DNA of 16,827 nt from Devosia equisanguinis. GTDB taxonomy: Bacteria; Pseudomonadota; Alphaproteobacteria; Rhizobiales; Devosiaceae. The notes beneath the pieces are model-generated. The model had not been told where the DNA came from and did not search any database. It saw nothing but the letters and a program-made list of their open reading frames with translations. Position numbers and translations under genes: made by a program. Position 1 is the first letter of the stretch; each line of letters begins with the position of its first letter. Positions 1 through 6,282 of the stretch are shown piece after piece. The stretch lies in the NCBI GenBank assembly GCA_945888565.1, contig CAMDAL010000034.1:1-16827 (forward strand), given 5' to 3'.

Positions 1-277
1 CGACGATCGCGACATTGCCCGCGCTGCGGCCCCGCCGCAGCGCCCGGCCCTCCTGGTACTCGGTGGAATGATAGAGCCGGTGCGCCTCTGCGTAGCTCTC
101 GAACTCGACGAGCACGACGCGCGGCAGCATCGCCCCCTCGACCACTTCCATCTTCCCGCCGCGCACCAGGAACCTGCCGCCATTGGCAGCAAGAAACGGC
201 CGGACGAACGCCTGGTAGTCCCGGTAGCCCTCGGGGTCGTTGACCTCAAGGTTCACCACCCAGTAGCCCTTTGGCAT
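1..277 (-). CDS. DUF1330 family protein, 3' end cut by window edge
   Basis: The minus-strand frame opens with ATG at 277 and stays open for 92 codons to the left edge, so the C-terminus is missing. The start MPKGYWVVNLEVNDPEGY and the later stretch VVLVEFESYAEAHRLYHS are typical of DUF1330, small dimeric alpha/beta-barrel proteins of about 95-100 residues; probably only a few residues are lost. No enzymatic role is established for the family and I infer none. A GGAGGG ribosome binding site (282-287) lies 4 nt before the start codon. The gene begins 13 bp after the gatB stop on the same strand, so it is probably co-transcribed with gatB. The family call is firm; the function is unknown. Confidence 0.85.
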   Translation of the reverse strand, partial: MPKGYWVVNLEVNDPEGYRDYQAFVRPFLAANGGRFLVRGGKMEVVEGAMLPRVVLVEFESYAEAHRLYHSTEYQEGRALRRGRSAGNVAIV

Positions 278-290
278 CCGGCCCTCCGCT

Positions 291-1790
291 CTATTCAATC
301 CCCAGCTTCTTCTTCAGCAGTTCGTTCAGCGCCTGCGGGTTGGCCTTGCCGCCCGACGCCTTCATCGCCTGGCCGACGAACCAGCCGAGCATGGTCGGCT
401 TGGCCTTCACCGCTGCCACCTGACCGGGGTTTGCCGCGATGATCTCGTCGATCACCGCTTCGATCGCGCCCAGGTCGGTCACCTGCTTCATGCCGCGGCG
501 CTCGACGATCTCGGCCGGGACACCTTCGGGCTCCTCGGCGATCAGGATCTGCAGCAGGTCCTTGGCGCCCTTCGATGAAATCGTGCCCGCCGCGATCAGG
601 TCGACGATGCCGGCCACCTGGCGCGGCTGCAGGTGCGTCTCGTAGACGCTCAGGCCCTGCGAGTTGGCATAGGCCGCCACGTCGCCGTTGAGGATGTTCG
701 CCACCGCCTTGCCGTCACGCTTGCCCGTACCGAACTTCACGCAGGCCTCGTAGTAATCGGCGCTCTCGCGCTCCAGCGTCAGCACCATCGCGTCATACGG
801 CGTCACGCCATACTCGGCGATGAACCGCGCCTGCTTGTCATCGGGCAGTTCCGGCAGCCCCTTGGCCAGGTCGTCGATAAACGCCTGGTCGAATTCCAGC
901 GGCAGCAGGTCCGGATCGGGGAAGTAGCGGTAATCGTGCGCTTCTTCCTTCGAGCGCATCGAGCGCGTCTCGCCGGTCTTGGGGTCGTAGAGCCGCGTCT
1001 CCTGGTCGATCTTGCCGCCATCCTCGAGGATGTCGATCTGCCGCCGCGCCTCGAACTCGATGGCCTGGCCGGCAAAGCGGATGGAGTTGACGTTCTTGAT
1101 CTCGCAGCGCGTGCCGAACTCACCGCCGGGTTTGCGCACCGAGACGTTGATGTCGGCGCGCATCGAGCCCTGCTCCATGTTGCCGTCGCAGGTGCCGAGG
1201 TAGCGCAGGATGGTGCGCAGCTTGCCCAAGTACGTCTTGGCCTCGTCCGAATTGCGCAGGTCGGGCTTAGACACGATCTCCATCAGCGCCACGCCCGAGC
1301 GGTTCAGGTCGACGAAGCTGAGATTGGGGTGCTGGTCGTGGATGGACTTGCCGGCATCCTGTTCGAGGTGCAGCCGCCCGATGCCGATCTCGATCCGGCC
1401 TTCCGGCATGTCGAGAAACACCGAGCCCTCGCCGACGATCGGGTCCTTGAACTGCGAAATCTGGTAGCCCTGCGGCAGATCCGGATAAAAGTAGTTCTTC
1501 CGATCGAAGATCGAGCGCTTGTTGATCTGCGCCTTCAACCCCAGCCCGGTCCGCACCGCCTGCCGCACGCACTCCTCGTTGATCACCGGCAGCATGCCGG
1601 GCATGGCCGCGTCGACGAAGCTCACATTGGAGTTGGGCGGCGAGCCGAACTCAGTCGAACTCCCCGAGAACAGCTTGCTCTCCGAAGTCACCTGCGCATG
1701 CACCTCCATGCCGATGACGATTTCCCAGTCGCCAGTGGCGCCCTTGACGAAGTACTTGGGGTTCGGCGTGCGGGTGTCGATAAGGGTCAT
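291..1790 (-). CDS. gatB: Aspartyl/glutamyl-tRNA(Asn/Gln) amidotransferase subunit B
   Basis: GatB is the tRNA-binding and kinase subunit of cytoplasmic GatCAB. It activates the side chain of Glu-tRNA(Gln) or Asp-tRNA(Asn) with ATP so that ammonia released by GatA can amidate it. The protein has 499 residues, a normal length. Visible motifs are GMEVHAQ (27-33), the region from FDRKNYFYPDLPQGY (95-109), HLEQDAGKSIHD (141-152) and DLNRSGVALMEIVSKPD (161-177). The C-terminal part is the helical YqeY-like tRNA-binding tail. The start at 1790 fits the family (MTLIDTRTPNP before the conserved GDWEIVIGMEVH), although the ribosome binding site is weak. gatB is about 3 kb from gatA and is divergent from a DUF4160 gene with 126 bp between them, so it appears to have its own promoter. 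Its partners gatC and gatA lie at 7106-4777 on the same strand. Confidence 0.98.
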   Translation of the reverse strand: MTLIDTRTPNPKYFVKGATGDWEIVIGMEVHAQVTSESKLFSGSSTEFGSPPNSNVSFVDAAMPGMLPVINEECVRQAVRTGLGLKAQINKRSIFDRKNYFYPDLPQGYQISQFKDPIVGEGSVFLDMPEGRIEIGIGRLHLEQDAGKSIHDQHPNLSFVDLNRSGVALMEIVSKPDLRNSDEAKTYLGKLRTILRYLGTCDGNMEQGSMRADINVSVRKPGGEFGTRCEIKNVNSIRFAGQAIEFEARRQIDILEDGGKIDQETRLYDPKTGETRSMRSKEEAHDYRYFPDPDLLPLEFDQAFIDDLAKGLPELPDDKQARFIAEYGVTPYDAMVLTLERESADYYEACVKFGTGKRDGKAVANILNGDVAAYANSQGLSVYETHLQPRQVAGIVDLIAAGTISSKGAKDLLQILIAEEPEGVPAEIVERRGMKQVTDLGAIEAVIDEIIAANPGQVAAVKAKPTMLGWFVGQAMKASGGKANPQALNELLKKKLGIE

Positions 1791-1820
1791 GAGATCAAGG
1801 CTCTTGGTTCGTCCGGGATT

Positions 1821-1850
1821 TGTCTATGCCACACCCACCTATCAAGGCAA
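1821..1850 (-). promoter_or_regulatory. Possible gatB promoter
   Basis: On the minus strand, TTGCCT (1850-1845) and TAGACA (1826-1821) are separated by 18 bp and sit about 30 nt upstream of the gatB start. Both hexamers are weak matches to the sigma-70 consensus. The putative -35 box overlaps a GGCAA half-site (1846-1850) that recurs near the divergent DUF4160 promoter, so the two promoters may share a regulator. This is inference from spacing only. Confidence 0.25.
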
Positions 1851-1896
1851 AGGTCTTGATGATCGGCTTGCCCAAGCGGCAACTATTGCCTACTCT
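1841..1896 (+). promoter_or_regulatory. Promoter/operator region of DUF4160-DUF2442 module 1
   Basis: A possible sigma-70 promoter for the downstream gene is TTGCCC (1868-1873), a 17-bp spacer, and TACTCT (1891-1896), ending 20 nt before the start codon; the -10 box is weak. Four inverted half-sites cluster here: GGCAA (1846-1850), TTGCC (1868-1872), GGCAA (1878-1882) and TTGCC (1886-1890). The last two form the dyad GGCAA-cta-TTGCC directly upstream of the -10 box. An additional dyad, ATCAAG (1841-1846) and CTTGAT (1855-1860), lies just upstream. This layout suits autoregulation by the helix-turn-helix protein encoded next; that link is inferred. Confidence 0.4.
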
Positions 1897-1916
1897 CGGG
1901 GTAACGGGAACGCCTG

Positions 1917-2144
1917 ATGCCCACCATCCGTCGCTTCGCAAACTGCAAGATCGCGATTTACGCGGATGACCACATCCCTCCCCATTTTCACATCGAGGGA
2001 CGGGATTTTCGAGCCGTTGTCGAGATCGAGACCTTGTCGATCCGGGCCGGCGATGTGCGCAGGGCTGCCGAGGCGATGCAATGGGCATCGTCCAACATTG
2101 ACGCACTGCGAGCCGAATGGGCCCGCCTCAACCAGAGGGGCTGA
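1917..2144 (+). CDS. DUF4160 domain protein, module copy 1
   Basis: This 75-residue protein is a complete DUF4160 domain: an N-terminal strand segment with IAIYADDH (12-19), the family hallmark DHIPPHFHI (18-26), and a C-terminal helix ending QWASSNIDALRAEWARL. DUF4160 proteins are usually encoded directly before a DUF2442 protein, as here, and such pairs are often predicted to be toxin-antitoxin-like or regulatory modules; no biochemical activity is established to my knowledge. The histidine cluster (H19, H23, H25) could bind metal or act catalytically, which is speculation. The stop overlaps the next start (TGATGATG), so translation is coupled. A homologous gene, with the motif at the same residue numbers, is at 8346-8116 on the other strand. 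The ribosome binding site is weak (GGGAA). Confidence 0.85.
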   Translation: MPTIRRFANCKIAIYADDHIPPHFHIEGRDFRAVVEIETLSIRAGDVRRAAEAMQWASSNIDALRAEWARLNQRG

Positions 2145-2578
2145 TGATGCAGACCGACACTCCCAACATTCGCGCAGTTCAGGTCGGCGATGGCCACAAG
2201 CTGACGGTGACGTGGAAGGGCGGGGCTGAAAGCATCGTTGATGTGAGCGAACCCATCGCGACCTACGCGGTTTTTGCTTCGCTCCGCGATGATCCAGCTG
2301 CCTTCCGCGCCGTGACGATCGGCGAATGGGGATGGTCCGTCCATTGGAGTGACGACATGGAGATGTCGTCCGATACTCTCTGGCGGCTGGCGCTGGACCA
2401 GGGCAGCAAATGGCTGCGCGCGTGGCGCGAGGCCCGCGGCCTGTCTCAGGCCGAGGCTGCGTCGGCATTGGGCGTAAGCTCGCGCATGTGGCGCTACTAT
2501 GAATCGGCGGAGCATCTGCTCCCCAAGACTGTCCGGCTGGCGTGCATCGGCTTCGACGCACAGCAGCGAGCAGCTTAG
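2144..2578 (+). CDS. DUF2442 domain protein with C-terminal helix-turn-helix, module copy 1
   Basis: About 144 residues. The N-terminal half is DUF2442, with a beta-rich stretch (LTVTWKGGAESIVDVSEPI, then an AVFASLRDD and VTIGEWGWSVHW pattern). The last ~50 residues form a Cro/C1-like helix-turn-helix (LSQAEAASALGVSSRMWRYY), so a DNA-binding role is likely. Two adjacent ATGs can serve as start: 2144, overlapping the DUF4160 stop, and 2147, which has the better spacing (6 nt) from AGAGGGG at 2134-2140. A further in-frame ATG at 2117 lies inside the upstream gene and is unlikely. The gene ends 7 bp from the convergent GNAT gene and I see no hairpin terminator between them. By analogy with toxin-antitoxin modules it could be the regulator/antitoxin partner of the DUF4160 protein, but this is untested. 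Confidence 0.85.
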   Translation: MMQTDTPNIRAVQVGDGHKLTVTWKGGAESIVDVSEPIATYAVFASLRDDPAAFRAVTIGEWGWSVHWSDDMEMSSDTLWRLALDQGSKWLRAWREARGLSQAEAASALGVSSRMWRYYESAEHLLPKTVRLACIGFDAQQRAA

Positions 2579-2585
2579 CCGTTAT

Positions 2586-3110
2586 TCAATCCTCTTGCCC
2601 GGTCTCGATCGGCCCACGGTACGGCGACAGCCTCTTCTCCATCCGCACCGAGGTCTGCGGGTCGCGGGCAGCTCCGCCCTCATGCTTCAGCGCCAGAATC
2701 TGGTACCCTAGGTGCTGGTAGAAGTTCACCGCCCGCACGTTGTCGCTCAGCGTGTCGAGGTGCACCCGGTCGCAGCCTTCGAGTTCCAGCACCGATTCCA
2801 TGCGCTTGAGCAGCAGGGTGCCGATGCCCTGGTTCTGGCTCAGCGGCGAAACAAACAGATACGGAATATACGGCCGGCCCCGGGTCCGCGCGCACCAGCC
2901 GACGGGAACGCCATCGCGCTCGGCGACGATCGTCCGGTCGAGCAGTTCGTGCACCGCGTTGTGCAGCCGGCGGCGCTCGGCCTGCCGGTTCTGCTGCTCG
3001 CCGGCGAGGAACGGCCGCAAGTCCCGCTCCCAGGCAAGGTAGCCGATCTCGGCAAGGCGTTCCGCCTCGCTGGCCACTGCCTTGCGGATAGTCATGTCGA
3101 GAACCGTCAT
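2586..3110 (-). CDS. GNAT family N-acetyltransferase
   Basis: This 174-residue protein is a single GNAT domain, predicted to transfer an acetyl group from acetyl-CoA to an unknown amine. Motif A is seen in YLFVSPLSQNQGIGTLLL, with the pyrophosphate-binding loop QNQGIG (92-97). Motif B is seen as NFYQHLGY (129-136), with the usual tyrosine. The start at 3110 is supported by GGAGGG 4 nt upstream; an in-frame ATG at 3095 lacks comparable support. The gene follows the chorismate mutase gene with a 28-bp gap on the same strand and may share its transcript. GNAT proteins can be antitoxins (E. coli YjhQ partners YjhX), and a yjhX homologue lies about 690 bp away, but it is divergent and not adjacent, so that link is weak. 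Substrate unknown. Confidence 0.9.
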   Translation of the reverse strand: MTVLDMTIRKAVASEAERLAEIGYLAWERDLRPFLAGEQQNRQAERRRLHNAVHELLDRTIVAERDGVPVGWCARTRGRPYIPYLFVSPLSQNQGIGTLLLKRMESVLELEGCDRVHLDTLSDNVRAVNFYQHLGYQILALKHEGGAARDPQTSVRMEKRLSPYRGPIETGQED

Positions 3111-3138
3111 CGAGCCCTCCGTCGGGCGACAGGCTAGC

Positions 3139-3447
3139 TCACCCGTGCCGCTTGCGCGCAGCGATAATGCCCTTTTCGTAGTTCACATTCCAGTTGATCA
3201 AGGTGCGCCAGATCAGCTCGGCTTGATCCTCGTCGAGATCCAGTTCCTCGGCCCGCTTGCGCTGCTTGGCGATGATGGTCTCGATGCGTGTCGGATCATA
3301 GGCCTCGTGCGGGTCGGTCTTGATCTCCGCCATCCGCGTCACGTAGGCGTGCCGCTCGGCCAGCAGGCTCAGCAGCCCCTGGTCGATGCGATCGATCTCT
3401 GTGCGCACGTCTTCCTTGGTATTGCAGTCGGCAGGGGCTTTGGTCAC
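3139..3447 (-). CDS. Chorismate mutase, AroQ class (PchB-like)
   Basis: A small all-helical AroQ-type chorismate mutase of 102 residues, predicted to convert chorismate to prephenate in phenylalanine/tyrosine synthesis; PchB relatives instead release pyruvate from isochorismate. The usual helix-1 pattern VRTEIDRIDQGLLSLLAER (14-32) is clear. R15, R32 and K43 fall where the substrate-binding residues of this class are expected, and the C-terminal helix runs IWRTLINWNVNYEKGII. The start is GTG at 3447, preceded by a poor ribosome binding site (GTAGG). No siderophore or salicylate genes are nearby, so a housekeeping mutase is more likely than a pyruvate-lyase, but sequence alone does not settle this. 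The downstream GNAT gene is 28 bp away. Confidence 0.88.
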   Translation of the reverse strand: MTKAPADCNTKEDVRTEIDRIDQGLLSLLAERHAYVTRMAEIKTDPHEAYDPTRIETIIAKQRKRAEELDLDEDQAELIWRTLINWNVNYEKGIIAARKRHG

Positions 3448-3797
3448 GGAACCTACTCAGGCAGGGAACAGAAGTGTTGCTGGTTTGCACCCTCCCCGCC
3501 CCGATTGCAACCAGGCCACTGGTCGAGTGCCGCACTGGCAGATATCTGTGGCCCATGCAGGTGCAGATACGCATCTGACGCCCCAAACTGCCGCAAGTTC
3601 ACGTTCATCAGCGTGGCGAAACGGCAGCCAAATCTGGATCAGTCGCATGTCTAGCCAGTCGGAGATTGCGTAACACCCCGTCCGCTCGGGCCTTATCGTA
3701 GGTCCGGTCAAGTCGGCACGGGGTTCCGAAACAGGTTGCCGCCACGCGTGATGCTGGCCGCAGCCTCGGTCGAACGCATCCCCAAGGCCAGCATCAA
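3448..3797. other. 350-bp intergenic region between chorismate mutase and yjhX genes
   Basis: The flanking genes are divergent, so promoters for both should lie here, but I find no convincing -35/-10 pair. No RNA gene is recognisable. The notable content is a perfect 11-bp inverted repeat at 3749-3796, annotated separately. A long open frame runs through the region on the minus strand (3873-3457), but it has no recognisable domain, antisense-overlaps the start of yjhX, and is rejected. Confidence 0.6.
3749..3796 (+). repeat. Perfect 11-bp inverted repeat abutting the yjhX start codon
   Basis: TGATGCTGGCC (3749-3759) is exactly complementary to GGCCAGCATCA (3786-3796), with a 26-nt loop. The right arm ends one base before the yjhX ATG (3798) and includes the GG of the only ribosome-binding-site candidate, AAGG (3784-3787). 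In mRNA the stem would hide the translation start; in DNA it could be an operator. Role inferred from position. Confidence 0.6.
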
Positions 3798-4079
3798 ATG
3801 GACATTTCCCGCGAGGAACAGCGGGTGCTGCACGCACTCGCGCAGGGCGGCGCCATCCACGCCACCAAATCACCCAACGGCAAGGTCGTCGCCGTCAAAT
3901 GCCTCAACCGCGACGGCTGGCTCATGGACCAGTGCAACCTGAGAATCTTCAGGAAACTCAAGAGCAAGCGCGCCATCGCCAGCCAGGATGGCCGCCCCTA
4001 CCGCATCACCCGCCGCGGCCTCGAACTGGTCCGCAGCGAAGCGGACAACCGGGGAGGCCGGGGAGTGGCCGCCAAGTAG
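3798..4079 (+). CDS. yjhX: YjhX family (UPF0386, TopAI-like) protein
   Basis: The 93-residue protein matches the YjhX/UPF0386 family along its length: MDISREEQRVLHALAQGG, then VAVKCLNRDGWL, FRKLKSKRAI, DGRPYRITRRGLELVRS and DNR near the end, all as I remember E. coli YjhX (about 85 residues). E. coli YjhX (TopAI) was described as a toxin that binds and inhibits DNA topoisomerase I, with the GNAT protein YjhQ as antitoxin. Alphaproteobacterial members are common and usually stand alone, so toxicity here is not established. The protein has a winged-helix-like pattern. No GNAT gene is directly adjacent. The ribosome binding site is weak (AAGG, 10 nt upstream) and lies in a potential stem. topA is encoded at the right end of this window. 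The extra C-terminal tail, GGRGVAAK, has no assigned role. Confidence 0.88.
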   Translation: MDISREEQRVLHALAQGGAIHATKSPNGKVVAVKCLNRDGWLMDQCNLRIFRKLKSKRAIASQDGRPYRITRRGLELVRSEADNRGGRGVAAK

Positions 4080-4112
4080 GTTCAAGCCTCATCCCTGCGT
4101 CACACACAACGA

Positions 4113-4142
4113 GTTCGTCCCGGCCGAAGTGTCGGGACGAAC
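4113..4142. terminator. 10-bp perfect stem-loop between convergent genes
   Basis: GTTCGTCCCG (4113-4122) and CGGGACGAAC (4133-4142) are exact complements around a 10-nt loop. The element lies 33 nt after the yjhX stop and upstream of the convergent gene's stop at 4339, so it could end transcription from either side. There is no T-tract on either strand, which argues against a classical intrinsic terminator; a REP-like element or an mRNA 3'-end stabiliser are alternatives. Confidence 0.45.
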
Positions 4143-4217
4143 ATCAGCCTCCTCAGGCGGGCGAGATGGGGTTGTGCGCAGCATGGAGGTGCTAACTTAT
4201 CCCCCAACCCGCGTTCG

Positions 4218-4303
4218 CTGCCATACTTAGTCCGACGTCAAATTGTGGCAGAGGACGGAAGTATAGGTAATCCAATGTAAACACCGCTTACATCGTGGCA
4301 GAG
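4218..4303. repeat. Cluster of short inverted and direct repeats
   Basis: The stretch holds CTGCCA (4218-4223) inverted to TGGCAG (4246-4251), a perfect dyad ATGTAA-N7-TTACAT (4275-4293), and two direct copies of GTGGCAGAG (4245-4253 and 4295-4303). There is no gene between 4080 and 4338. The dyad resembles an operator in general form, but no promoter or regulator can be tied to it. Each repeat is short enough that chance is possible. Confidence 0.35.
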
Positions 4304-4338
4304 TCGACCTCGCACGTCTCGGTCTACAGGCTGAAGCC

Positions 4339-4653
4339 TTAGTGCTGGGTAACGCCCGACAGCTCGCGGGCGATGTGCTCCCACTCGGAGGACACGCTCG
4401 CGGTAGCGCGGCGCTTGCCGGCGCGGCGGTACCAGTAGTCGGCATTGCCCATGTCGGCCTCGATCCAGTGCAGCAGGGCATGCACCCAGTCGAACTCGAC
4501 CGTGCCTTCCATGGCCTGGACGATCCGGTGCGCCTCTTCCCATTCGGGACCGACGCGGAACTCGCCCTTCTTCATCCACCAAAGCGCCTGCAGCGGCTTC
4601 GACATGTCCTTGGGCGGAGCCGACCAGTCGAGGGTGGTGAAAACGTCGGCCAT
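4339..4653 (-). CDS. Conserved hypothetical protein, 104 residues
   Basis: I recognise this as a type of small uncharacterised protein seen in Rhizobiales but can give no function. It is rich in Trp and acidic/His residues: LDWSAPPKDMSKPLQALWW near the start, then WEEAHRIVQ, then DWVHALLHWIEADMGNADYW followed by YRRAG, which looks like the conserved core. It has no signal peptide or membrane segment and appears cytoplasmic and mostly helical. I chose ATG 4653 because AAAGGA lies about 9 nt upstream and the conserved sequence begins there; an upstream in-frame ATG at 4728 would add 25 unconserved residues overlapping the leader. The gene lies after the gatA terminator, so it is probably expressed separately, and it converges with yjhX. 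Confidence 0.75.
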   Translation of the reverse strand: MADVFTTLDWSAPPKDMSKPLQALWWMKKGEFRVGPEWEEAHRIVQAMEGTVEFDWVHALLHWIEADMGNADYWYRRAGKRRATASVSSEWEHIARELSGVTQH

Positions 4654-4733
4654 GGAGCCAGTCCTTTGAAACGAAATCACCGGCTGCACCGGCATCTCGA
4701 CAAGTCTCAATTTGCGCATGGGCGGCAAATAAG

Positions 4734-4765
4734 GCTGAAACCGCTAGGCTTCAAGCGGATTCAGC
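4734..4765 (-). terminator. Intrinsic terminator downstream of gatA
   Basis: GCTGAAACCGCT (4734-4745) pairs with AGCGGATTCAGC (4754-4765) in 11 of 12 positions around an 8-nt loop. On the minus strand the stem is followed by a T-rich run (CTTATTT). It begins 11 nt past the gatA stop and is the clearest terminator in the window, marking the end of the gatC-GNAT-gatA transcript. Confidence 0.75.
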
Positions 4766-4776
4766 GTGTCCGCCGA

Positions 4777-6261
4777 TCACCACCATTTGTCGGGAGTGAA
4801 ATTGATGCCCGCCGAGCGCTCGATGACGCGACCCGCGGCGAACAGCGTTTCCTCGTCGAACGGCTTGCCGATCAGCTGCAATCCGAGCGGCAGTCCGGCC
4901 GCATCCTTGCCCGCCGGCACGGCGATTCCGGGCAGCCCCGCCATGTTCACCGTCACCGTGAACACGTCGTTGAGGTACATCTTCACCGGATCGGCCTTCA
5001 TGTCCTCGTCGCCGATTCCGAAGGCGGCAGAAGGTGTTGCCGGGGTCAGGATGGCATCGACGCCATCGGCGAACACCGTCTCGAAGTCGCGCTTGATCAG
5101 GGTGCGGACCTTCTGCGCCTTGACATAGTAGGCGTCGTAATAGCCGGCCGACAGCACATAGGTGCCGATCATGATGCGGCGCTTCACCTCGCGGCCGAAC
5201 CCGTCGGCGCGGCTCAGTTCGTAGAGGTCGGTAATGTCCTTGCCCGTATCGCGCAGTCCGTACTTCACCCCGTCATAGCGCGCCAGGTTCGACGACGCCT
5301 CGGCGGGCGCCACGATATAATACGCTGGCAGCGCGTACTTGGTGTGCGGCAGCGAGATGTCGCGCACCGTCGCACCCTCGGCCTTCAGCCAGTGGATGCC
5401 GCGCTGCCACAGCGCCTCGATCTCCTCGGGCATGCCCTCCATGCGGTATTCCCGCGGAATGCCGATGGTCAGGCCCTTCACCCCGCGCTCGACGGCAGCC
5501 GCGAAGTCCGGCACTGCCAGCTGCACCGAGGTCGAATCCTTGGGGTCGAACCCCGACATCGAGGTCAGCATGATCGCGGTGTCCTCGACCGTCCGCGCGA
5601 TCGGCCCTGCCTGGTCGAGCGAGGAGGCGAACGCCACCACGCCCCAGCGCGAGCAGCGCCCGTAGGTCGGCTTGATCCCCACCGTCCCGGTGAGCGCCGC
5701 CGGCTGGCGGATGGAGCCACCGGTATCGGTCGCCGTCGCCGCGGCGCATAACCAGGCCGACACCGCCGAAGCCGAGCCACCCGACGAACCGCCCGGCACC
5801 AGCTGGGCATTGGAGTCCTTCGCCCGCCACGGGTTGATCACCGGGCCGTAATACGAGGTCTCGTTGGACGACCCCATGGCGAACTCGTCCATGTTGAGCT
5901 TGCCGAGCATTACCGCGCCATCGCGCCACAGCTGCGAGGTTACGGTCGACTCGTACTCGGGCTTGAAACCATTGAGAATATGGCTCGCCGCCTGCGTGTG
6001 CACACCCTTGGTCGCGAACAGGTCCTTGATCCCGAGCGGTACGCCTTCGAGCGGCGCGCCATCGCCGGTCGCCAGCTTGCCGTCGCTGACCTTGGCCTGC
6101 GCAAGCGCCTGCTCACCGGTCACCGCCACATAGGCGTTGAGCTTGGGGTTCGCCGCCTCAATCGCATCGAGATACGACCGGGTCAGCTCGGAGGACGAAA
6201 AATCCTTGCGCTTCAGGCCGTCGCGGGCGGCAGCAAGGGTGAGGCGGGTCAAATCGGTCAA
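4777..6261 (-). CDS. gatA: Aspartyl/glutamyl-tRNA(Asn/Gln) amidotransferase subunit A
   Basis: GatA is the glutaminase subunit of GatCAB; it hydrolyses glutamine and channels ammonia to GatB. The 494-residue protein is a full-length amidase-signature enzyme. The Ser-cisSer-Lys triad is visible: K79 in PLGIKDLF, S159 in PGGSSGGSASA (156-166) and nucleophile S183 in DTGGSIRQPAA (179-189). This spacing matches characterised GatA. The start codon is TTG at 6261 (MTDLTRLTLAAARDGL, a normal N-terminus) with a poor ribosome binding site. The gene lies 69 bp after a GNAT gene and downstream of gatC on the same strand, and is followed by a strong terminator. The GatB partner is encoded about 3 kb downstream in a separate unit. 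With GatB and GatC it indicates that Gln-tRNA and/or Asn-tRNA are made by transamidation here. Confidence 0.98.
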   Translation of the reverse strand: MTDLTRLTLAAARDGLKRKDFSSSELTRSYLDAIEAANPKLNAYVAVTGEQALAQAKVSDGKLATGDGAPLEGVPLGIKDLFATKGVHTQAASHILNGFKPEYESTVTSQLWRDGAVMLGKLNMDEFAMGSSNETSYYGPVINPWRAKDSNAQLVPGGSSGGSASAVSAWLCAAATATDTGGSIRQPAALTGTVGIKPTYGRCSRWGVVAFASSLDQAGPIARTVEDTAIMLTSMSGFDPKDSTSVQLAVPDFAAAVERGVKGLTIGIPREYRMEGMPEEIEALWQRGIHWLKAEGATVRDISLPHTKYALPAYYIVAPAEASSNLARYDGVKYGLRDTGKDITDLYELSRADGFGREVKRRIMIGTYVLSAGYYDAYYVKAQKVRTLIKRDFETVFADGVDAILTPATPSAAFGIGDEDMKADPVKMYLNDVFTVTVNMAGLPGIAVPAGKDAAGLPLGLQLIGKPFDEETLFAAGRVIERSAGINFTPDKWW

Positions 6262-6282
6262 GGCAAGCTCGCGGTGTGAGGC

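Noticed and set aside
633..1859. 408-codon plus-strand open frame antisense to gatB
   Set aside because: It lies over the whole of gatB, which is certain. Its Arg/His/Val/Leu-rich translation is what the reverse strand of a GC-rich gene gives.
3457..3873. 138-codon minus-strand open frame upstream of chorismate mutase
   Set aside because: No family resemblance; it overlaps the 5' end of yjhX in antisense and its composition looks non-coding.
2586..4079. GNAT at 2586-3110 as the YjhQ-type antitoxin of YjhX
   Set aside because: It is on the opposite strand, with the chorismate mutase gene and 350 bp of intergenic DNA between; toxin-antitoxin pairs are normally adjacent and co-transcribed.
4342..5751. 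469-codon plus-strand open frame antisense to gatA
   Set aside because: No domain is recognisable and it covers most of gatA, whose catalytic motifs are intact on the other strand.
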